A stretch of DNA of 64,000 nucleotides from Allopusillimonas ginsengisoli (GTDB taxonomy: Bacteria > Pseudomonadota > Gammaproteobacteria > Burkholderiales > Burkholderiaceae_B): positions 155,693-219,692 of the forward strand of contig NZ_SDQE01000005.1 of the NCBI RefSeq assembly GCF_004153455.1, read 5' to 3'. Each line of letters begins with the position of its first letter. Position 1 is the first letter of the stretch. The notes below the pieces were generated by a model, which was not told the DNA's origin, ran no database searches, and saw only the letters and a program-made list of their open reading frames with translations. The position numbers were made by a program, and so were the translations under genes. Below are positions 59,763-64,000 of the stretch, piece after piece.

Positions 59763-60665
59763 ATGCGCTTCGACCTCACTGATCTACGGCTTTTCCTGAA
59801 TATCTACGAAGCCGGCACGATCACAGGCGGCGCCAGCCGTTCGCATATGACGCTGGCCTCGGCCAGCGAACGCATCAAAGGCATGGAAAGCGCACTCGGC
59901 ATAGCGCTGCTTGTGCGCAAGCGCCGCGGTGTCCAATTGACACCCGCAGGTCGAACGCTGATGCATCATGCGCATATCGTCTTGCAACAAATGGACAGGC
60001 TGCGCGGCGAACTCAATCATTACGGCAAGGGCCTCAAGGGCCATGTGCGCCTGCTTTGCAACACCTCGGCCCTGAGCGAACACCTCCCAGATATTCTGGG
60101 CGACTTTCTCGTCAGCCATCCGCGCATTTCCATCGATATAGAAGAGCGCCTGAGCTATGAAATCGCCGATGCCATTCGCATGGGCATGGCAGATATGGGC
60201 ATCGTCGCAGATTCGGCCAATCTTCAGGGGTTGGAAACCTATCATTTCCGACCCGATCCTCTGGCGCTGATCGTAAGCAAACAACATCCGCTCGCCAGGC
60301 ACACATCGGCAAGTCTGGAAGACATCGTTGATCAGGACTTCGTTGGCCTGATTGAAGGCAGCGCCCTGCAGGAACACATAACTTTCCACGCACGCCAAAT
60401 CGGAAAACTGCTGAACTACCGAGTACGATTGCGCAGCATCACCGCAATCTGCCGGATGGTGGGTCTGGGCATCGGGGTCGCTGTCGTACCCGAAAATGCC
60501 GCCCGCCGTCATGCCAGAACCGCAGGCATCAAGCGGCTCACGCTCACAGACGCATGGGCCACGCGAGACCTGCTGTTGTGCGTGCGCGCCAAACACGCAC
60601 TACCTGCCTACGCCATACAAATGATGGATCACATCCTCGCTCCTTCTCCTGACAATTCGAGCTGA
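59763..60665 (+). CDS. LysR family transcriptional regulator
   Basis: A 300-residue regulator: N-terminal winged helix in residues 1-60 (FLNIYEAGTITGGASRSHMT, then RIKGMESALGIALLVRKRRG) and a C-terminal periplasmic-binding-like effector domain (LPDILGDFLVSHPRISIDIE). The neighbouring tauE gene is divergent, which is the classic LysR target arrangement. The last codons (from the Met before DHILAPSPDNSS to TGA) are the template of the tandem repeat that starts inside the stop codon. Confidence 0.92.
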   Translation: MRFDLTDLRLFLNIYEAGTITGGASRSHMTLASASERIKGMESALGIALLVRKRRGVQLTPAGRTLMHHAHIVLQQMDRLRGELNHYGKGLKGHVRLLCNTSALSEHLPDILGDFLVSHPRISIDIEERLSYEIADAIRMGMADMGIVADSANLQGLETYHFRPDPLALIVSKQHPLARHTSASLEDIVDQDFVGLIEGSALQEHITFHARQIGKLLNYRVRLRSITAICRMVGLGIGVAVVPENAARRHARTAGIKRLTLTDAWATRDLLLCVRAKHALPAYAIQMMDHILAPSPDNSS

Positions 60666-60975
60666 CGGTGGATTACAGCCTCGCTTTCACTCCTGCCAGC
60701 TCGAGCTGACGATGGATCACAGCCTCGCTTTCACTCCTCCCAACTCTAGCTGACGATGGATCACAGCCTCGCTTCCACTCCTCCCAACTCTAGCTGACGA
60801 TGGATCACAGCCTCGCTTTCACTCCTCCCAACTCTAGCTGACGATGGATCACAGCCTCGCTTCCACTCCTCCCAACTCTAGCTGACGATGGATCACAGCC
60901 TCGCTTCCACTCCTCCCAACTCTAGCTGACGATGGATCACAGCCTCGCTTCCACTCCTCCCAACTCTAGCTGACG
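60661..60975 (+). repeat. 44-bp tandem repeat, seven copies plus a partial, derived from the lysR 3' end
   Basis: Units start at 60661, 60705, 60749, 60793, 60837, 60881 and 60925, with GCTGACG again at 60969. Units 2-7 are nearly identical; unit 1 is intermediate between them and the gene. Read from its ATG, each unit encodes MDHSLAFTPPNSS or MDHSLASTPPNSS followed by TGA, a close copy of the LysR C-terminus MDHILAPSPDNSS-stop. Unit 1 starts with GTG. The unit is 14 codons plus 2 bases, so consecutive mini-frames change phase. The array fills most of the gap before the carbonic anhydrase gene. Confidence 0.95.
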
Positions 60976-61094
60976 CCGCACCCTGACCTTTCATCGCTAA
61001 TCCTCCCTGCCTCGAAGATAAGGACCTGAGGCTTTAGGACTGGCCGCGCTGGAATAAAATCATGAACAACCAAACTGAACCCAGGAACTCATCC

Positions 61095-61733
61095 ATGTTT
61101 CCACAACGACTGACCGATGGCTATAAATCATTTCTGAACGGAGAGCTGCCGCTACAGCGCGAGCGATACGAAGAGCTGGCCTCCAAAGGGCAACATCCCG
61201 AAATCATGGTCATCGGCTGTGGCGATTCCAGAGTGGCGCCCGAAACCATTTTTGATGCGGGCCCTGGCGAAATCTTCGTCATACGCAATATTGCCAACCT
61301 GGTCCCGCCTTGCGAAAGCGATGTGGAAACGTCATTCCACGGAACCAGCGCCGCCATTGAGTTTGGTGTCAATGCGCTGGAAGTCAAGCATATCGTCGTG
61401 CTGGGCCATGCAAGCTGCGGCGGTGTCAAAGCGTTTGCGGACAACGCCCCGCCCCTGACCAAGCGCAATTTCATCGGCAAATGGATGTCGCAGATTGCGC
61501 CTGTGGCAGAACGCCTGGGCCCTCCCACCGGCGACCGCCAAAGCTGGATCCGGCAGTTGGAATGGGCAGTCGTGGAACACAGCATGGAAAACCTGCTCAC
61601 CTTCCCCACCGTACGTGAACGGGTTGAGCAAGGCAAACTGTTCATTCATGGCGCCTATTTTGGCGTAGCAACTGGCGTACTCTTCATGCGCAATCCCGCA
61701 ACCGGAACGTTCGAACCCTATATGGATGTCTAA
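61095..61733 (+). CDS. can: beta-class carbonic anhydrase
   Basis: Zinc enzyme interconverting CO2 and bicarbonate. 212 residues from ATG 61095, chosen for the AGGAA eight bases upstream; the frame opens at 61062. Zinc ligands are C42 (IGCGDSR, with D44 and R46 as the gating dyad), H105 and C108 (LGHASCGGVKAF). It lies between two gene-end tandem repeats. Confidence 0.93.
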   Translation: MFPQRLTDGYKSFLNGELPLQRERYEELASKGQHPEIMVIGCGDSRVAPETIFDAGPGEIFVIRNIANLVPPCESDVETSFHGTSAAIEFGVNALEVKHIVVLGHASCGGVKAFADNAPPLTKRNFIGKWMSQIAPVAERLGPPTGDRQSWIRQLEWAVVEHSMENLLTFPTVRERVEQGKLFIHGAYFGVATGVLFMRNPATGTFEPYMDV

Positions 61734-61763
61734 ACCAGGCAAGCCGCATCACTATCCAACAGC

Positions 61764-62075
61764 ATGAATTGTCGTCCTCATTGCGGCGCCTGCTGTATCG
61801 CGCCGTCCATCACCAGCCCCATTCCAGGCATGCCGGACGGCAAGCCTGCAGGCGTACGGTGTATTCAGTTGTCCGAGGATAACCGTTGCCGCATTTTCGG
61901 ACACCCAGACCGTCCGGCGGTCTGCGCAGGCTTGCAGCCTGCGGCTGAGATGTGCGGAGCCAACGCCCAGGAAGCCGTGGCCTGGCTCACGCACCTGGAA
62001 CGCGCAACGCGCCCGGCCCCAAAAACGTCAGATCCAGCCCCCACTGAAGCACATCCGCTGATGCATACCCGCTGA
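61764..62075 (+). CDS. YkgJ family cysteine-cluster protein
   Basis: A 103-residue protein with eight cysteines in the N-terminal two-thirds: CRPHCGACC at the start, then [21 protein letters not shown] and AEMCGA, the pattern of the YkgJ (UPF0153) family thought to chelate zinc or iron-sulfur. The C-terminal tail ([20 protein letters not shown]) is low-complexity. Its last codons, ATG CAT ACC CGC TGA, are the first clear copies of the 14-bp repeat that continues beyond the stop. Function unknown. Confidence 0.82.
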   Translation: MNCRPHCGACCIAPSITSPIPGMPDGKPAGVRCIQLSEDNRCRIFGHPDRPAVCAGLQPAAEMCGANAQEAVAWLTHLERATRPAPKTSDPAPTEAHPLMHTR

Positions 62076-62168
62076 TGCATACCCGCTGATGCATACCCAC
62101 TGACGCGTACCCACTGATGCGTACCCACTGACGCGTACTCACTGATGCGTACTCACTGATGCATGCCC
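62043..62168 (+). repeat. 14-bp tandem repeat, eight copies plus a degenerate one, crossing the ykgJ stop
   Basis: Exact units GCTGATGCATACCC occur at 62057, 62071 and 62085, followed by five variants with ACTGA(C/T)GC(G/A)T to 62168; 62043-62056 is a worn copy inside the gene. The first ATG-to-TGA of the array is the ykgJ C-terminus (Met-His-Thr-Arg-stop). Units 2 and 3 repeat it with TGATG overlaps, each stop sharing its A with the next ATG. Units 4-7 alternate TGACGCG and TGATGCG, hinting at later 28-bp duplication. Confidence 0.93.
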
Positions 62169-62468
62169 GTTGGCGCACAACAAAGCGAGCAGACTGTGAC
62201 ACGCGCATCGAATCGATGGGCAGGGTACATCGACTACGTCGTTGCGAGGTTCACTCCTTTCAAATACTCACTATTACTGTTCCGTACCCTAAAAAGCTTT
62301 CCCATCAAGCGATAATTTATTCCGTCCTATCCTTGGCGATGGCGCTTAATGCTGCGGGCCCTGTCCCGAGGCGTTCAATCATCTCCGCGTCGACGCCCGC
62401 TTAGGCCCCCTCCTCGTAACAACGAGGCTGCGGTACAACAAAACACATAAGAATAGTACGGAGACAAT
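62169..62468 (+). other. leader region of the porin gene
   Basis: About 300 bases without a gene. It should hold the porin promoter. A small hairpin CCTCGT-AACA-ACGAGG lies at 62412-62427 in the probable 5' untranslated region, followed by a GGAGA ribosome site at 62460. No RNA gene recognised. Confidence 0.45.
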
Positions 62469-63515
62469 ATGACTTTAAGAATGCCAGCATTGGCATGCGG
62501 CGTGCTGGCCGCAACACTCTGCGCAAGCGGTGCAGCATTTGCGCAATCCAGCGTTCAACTGTACGGACTTGTGGATGCCTGGGTCGGACTCCACAAGCCG
62601 CCCGGCGCCAGCGGACGCTTGTGGGCTCAGGGTGGCGGCGGCATGACGACGTCGTACTGGGGAATGAAAGGCAATGAGCAACTATCCAATGATTTCAATG
62701 CCATCTTCGCGCTCGAAGGATTCTTCCGACCCCAGACAGGGGAGGCAGGCCGTTTCAACGGCGACCCGCTGTTCTCCCGAAGCGCATACGTGGGTCTGCA
62801 AAGCAATGACGTGGGTACATTGACCGTTGGCCGCCTCACAACGCCATACTTTCTCTCTACCATTCTGTTCAATCCCTTCGGCGATTCCTACACGTTCTCT
62901 CCGGCCGTTTTTCATACCTATATGGGACTACAAGGGCAAGGCGTCAGCGGAGACTCTGGATGGAGCAACGCCGTCAAATACACAACGCCCAGCTTCAGTG
63001 GCCTGTCGGCAAACCTGATCTACGGCTTCAGTGATGAAGCCGGAAAGTCAGGCGATAACAAATGGGGTGCAAACGCCATGTACTTTAATGGCGAATTTTC
63101 TGCGACACTCGCTTACCAGCAAATCAAGTTCAACAACAAAGCCGGCGATCTCGACAGCATCATCGCCGGTTTCAAGAACCAACAGGCAACACAGATCGGC
63201 CTTGCCTATGATTTCGATGTGGTAAAACTGTTTGGCCAGTTTCAGTACATCAAGAACACCATCAGCAGTGGCAACATCTCCATGAAAGGAGGTCAGCTAG
63301 GAGTATCGGTACCCTTGGGCGGCGGCGAGGTACTGGCTTCCTATGGCTATACACGCAGTAGTGGTGCCAGTGATGTCAAACGCAACAGCTGGGCCGTTGG
63401 TTACGATTACAAGTTGTCCAGGCGCACCGATGTTTATGCCGCCTACTACAGCGACAAGGTCAGCAACCTGTCTCGGGGCGACACGATGGGCGTAGGGATT
63501 CGCACCAAATTCTAG
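62469..63515 (+). CDS. outer-membrane porin, 16-stranded general type
   Basis: A 348-residue precursor. The signal peptide ends AFA at residue 25, and the mature protein opens QSSVQLYGLVDAWVG, the standard first strand of burkholderial/neisserial porins. Alternating aromatic/polar strands continue to the C-terminal phenylalanine (VGIRTKF) needed for BAM assembly. A TLTVGRLTTPY segment matches the family's constriction region. Likely a trimeric diffusion pore with unknown selectivity. Confidence 0.92.
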   Translation: MTLRMPALACGVLAATLCASGAAFAQSSVQLYGLVDAWVGLHKPPGASGRLWAQGGGGMTTSYWGMKGNEQLSNDFNAIFALEGFFRPQTGEAGRFNGDPLFSRSAYVGLQSNDVGTLTVGRLTTPYFLSTILFNPFGDSYTFSPAVFHTYMGLQGQGVSGDSGWSNAVKYTTPSFSGLSANLIYGFSDEAGKSGDNKWGANAMYFNGEFSATLAYQQIKFNNKAGDLDSIIAGFKNQQATQIGLAYDFDVVKLFGQFQYIKNTISSGNISMKGGQLGVSVPLGGGEVLASYGYTRSSGASDVKRNSWAVGYDYKLSRRTDVYAAYYSDKVSNLSRGDTMGVGIRTKF

Positions 63516-63599
63516 AAAGATATCATGAAGTCAGATCGAAAAAGCGCGTGACCTGAGCGGGTCCACTCTTTCGATCTACCCACAGCTTTATCCTCGGCT

Positions 63600-63869
63600 T
63601 TAGCATCCGTGGCTTTGGCGATTGGTCGCGCCGGAATCCTTGTCGGAACGCGAAAGCCTTATCCATAATAACTTCCCATTCGATCTCGTCAATACATAGC
63701 GCCCGCCGCTCACCAGCGCCACGCCGATCAGTATCCAGGCCCATAACGGTACAGCCTGCTGCGAGGCGTCCGCTGTCGATACGCCAAACACCACGTCATG
63801 CATGATGCGGCCAGGTAAAACCGTAAAAAAGATGGCCAGCAGCAAGGCGTTATAAAAAGCGGATTTCAT
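63600..63869 (-). CDS. small putative membrane protein next to an IS66 end
   Basis: An 89-residue frame with two hydrophobic segments (MKSAFYNALLLAIFFTVLPG and WAWILIGVALVSGG) and a charged C-terminus. I do not recognise it. The ATG at 63869 lies only 10 bases from the terminal repeat of an IS66-family element, and no ribosome site is visible, so the insertion may have cut off its normal leader or N-terminus. Possibly a remnant. Confidence 0.45.
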   Translation of the reverse strand: MKSAFYNALLLAIFFTVLPGRIMHDVVFGVSTADASQQAVPLWAWILIGVALVSGGRYVLTRSNGKLLWIRLSRSDKDSGATNRQSHGC

Positions 63870-63879
63870 GAGATCGGCG

Positions 63880-64000
63880 GTAAGCGTCCGGGGAACTCAT
63901 CTTGCTGAGTTAACGGCGTTAGCTACTTAAGCGGTTGGCACCCAGTTGTGCGGCAAGAGTTCGCCAATGCGGCTGGCCGGTTGTGTCGGTAGACGCGTAA
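63880..64000 (-). mobile_element. IS66-family insertion sequence, one end only
   Basis: GTAAGCGTCCGGGGAA at 63880-63895 matches the terminal inverted repeat expected for IS66-family elements (GTAAGCG start). The C-terminus of the large transposase follows 31 bases inside, reading outward on the minus strand. The rest of the element and its second repeat are beyond the window, so the 8-bp target duplication cannot be checked. Confidence 0.8.
63927..64000 (-). CDS. tnpC: IS66-family transposase TnpC, C-terminal fragment
   Basis: The last 24 codons of an open frame entering from beyond the window, ending at TAA 63929-63927. The segment LPTQPASRIGELLPHNW is the conserved finish of IS66 transposases, which usually read LPT-x-x-x-SRI-x-ELLPH-x-W. 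Only the tail is visible, so integrity of the gene cannot be judged. Confidence 0.82.
   Translation of the reverse strand, partial: TRLPTQPASRIGELLPHNWVPTA

Noticed and set aside
60661..60975. CRISPR-like array
   Set aside because: Copies are contiguous with no variable spacers, no cas genes are near, and the unit is clearly a copy of the lysR 3' end.

Overview
The window looks like chromosomal DNA of a betaproteobacterium of the Alcaligenaceae (Bordetella / Advenella / Pusillimonas relatives). This is an inference from several things: Bug-type tripartite tricarboxylate transporter (TTT) receptors, CaiB-type CoA-transferases, a neisserial/burkholderial-type 16-stranded porin, a short betaproteobacterial H-NS relative, and the purD-hemF-nadD-rsfS-rlmH order. 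Coding density is high and base composition is moderately GC-rich, with AT-rich dips at promoters and at the small-gene patch after the tRNA.

Layout. 1-4.8 kb: the start of an ABC substrate-binding protein gene (minus), two small unknowns, cytochrome b561, purB and cytochrome c'. 4.8-7.3 kb: tRNA-Lys(CTT), a higBA toxin-antitoxin pair and small unknown genes. 7.3-16.7 kb: a GST, then a long minus-strand run with, in transcription order, aroG (DAHP synthase), a D-lactate-dehydrogenase-like flavoprotein, glcD, glcE, glcF, mnmA and a TauE/SafE exporter. aroG is preceded by a Phe/Tyr-rich leader peptide and a terminator/antiterminator, i.e. a classical attenuator. 17-24.3 kb: an osmoprotection locus with ehuBCDA (ectoine import, plus) converging on ectRABCD (ectoine and hydroxyectoine synthesis, minus). 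24.4-37 kb: tldD, a nitrilase-family amidase, an H-NS-like protein, a DUF4136-type lipoprotein, pepN, fbp, a quinone oxidoreductase, a DMT transporter, a tartrate/D-malate dehydrogenase and a HerA-like ATPase. 37-43.7 kb: housekeeping run yebC, purD, hemF, nadD, rsfS, rlmH, pyk, maf.

43.7-58.2 kb is a catabolic block. On the minus strand there is an IclR regulator, an acyl-CoA dehydrogenase, a CaiB CoA-transferase, a Bug receptor and a cupin (one unit behind a large palindrome), and upstream of it a second CaiB plus TctA, TctB and a TctC receptor ending at a strong terminator. Beyond these lie a class V aminotransferase and a divergent GntR regulator with two matching operator-like sites, followed by a 1010-residue FAD/Fe-S 2-hydroxyacid dehydrogenase. 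The likely logic is uptake of an organic acid, CoA activation, dehydrogenation and redox clean-up; the substrate cannot be read from the sequence.

58-64 kb: sodC, a second TauE/SafE exporter divergent from a LysR regulator across a perfect palindrome, beta-carbonic anhydrase, a YkgJ-type cysteine-cluster protein, a porin, a small membrane protein and the end of an IS66-family element. The lysR and ykgJ genes each run into a tandem repeat (44 bp and 14 bp units) whose unit is a copy of the gene's own last codons, from the final Met codon to the stop. These two arrays and the aroG attenuator are the most unusual items in the window.
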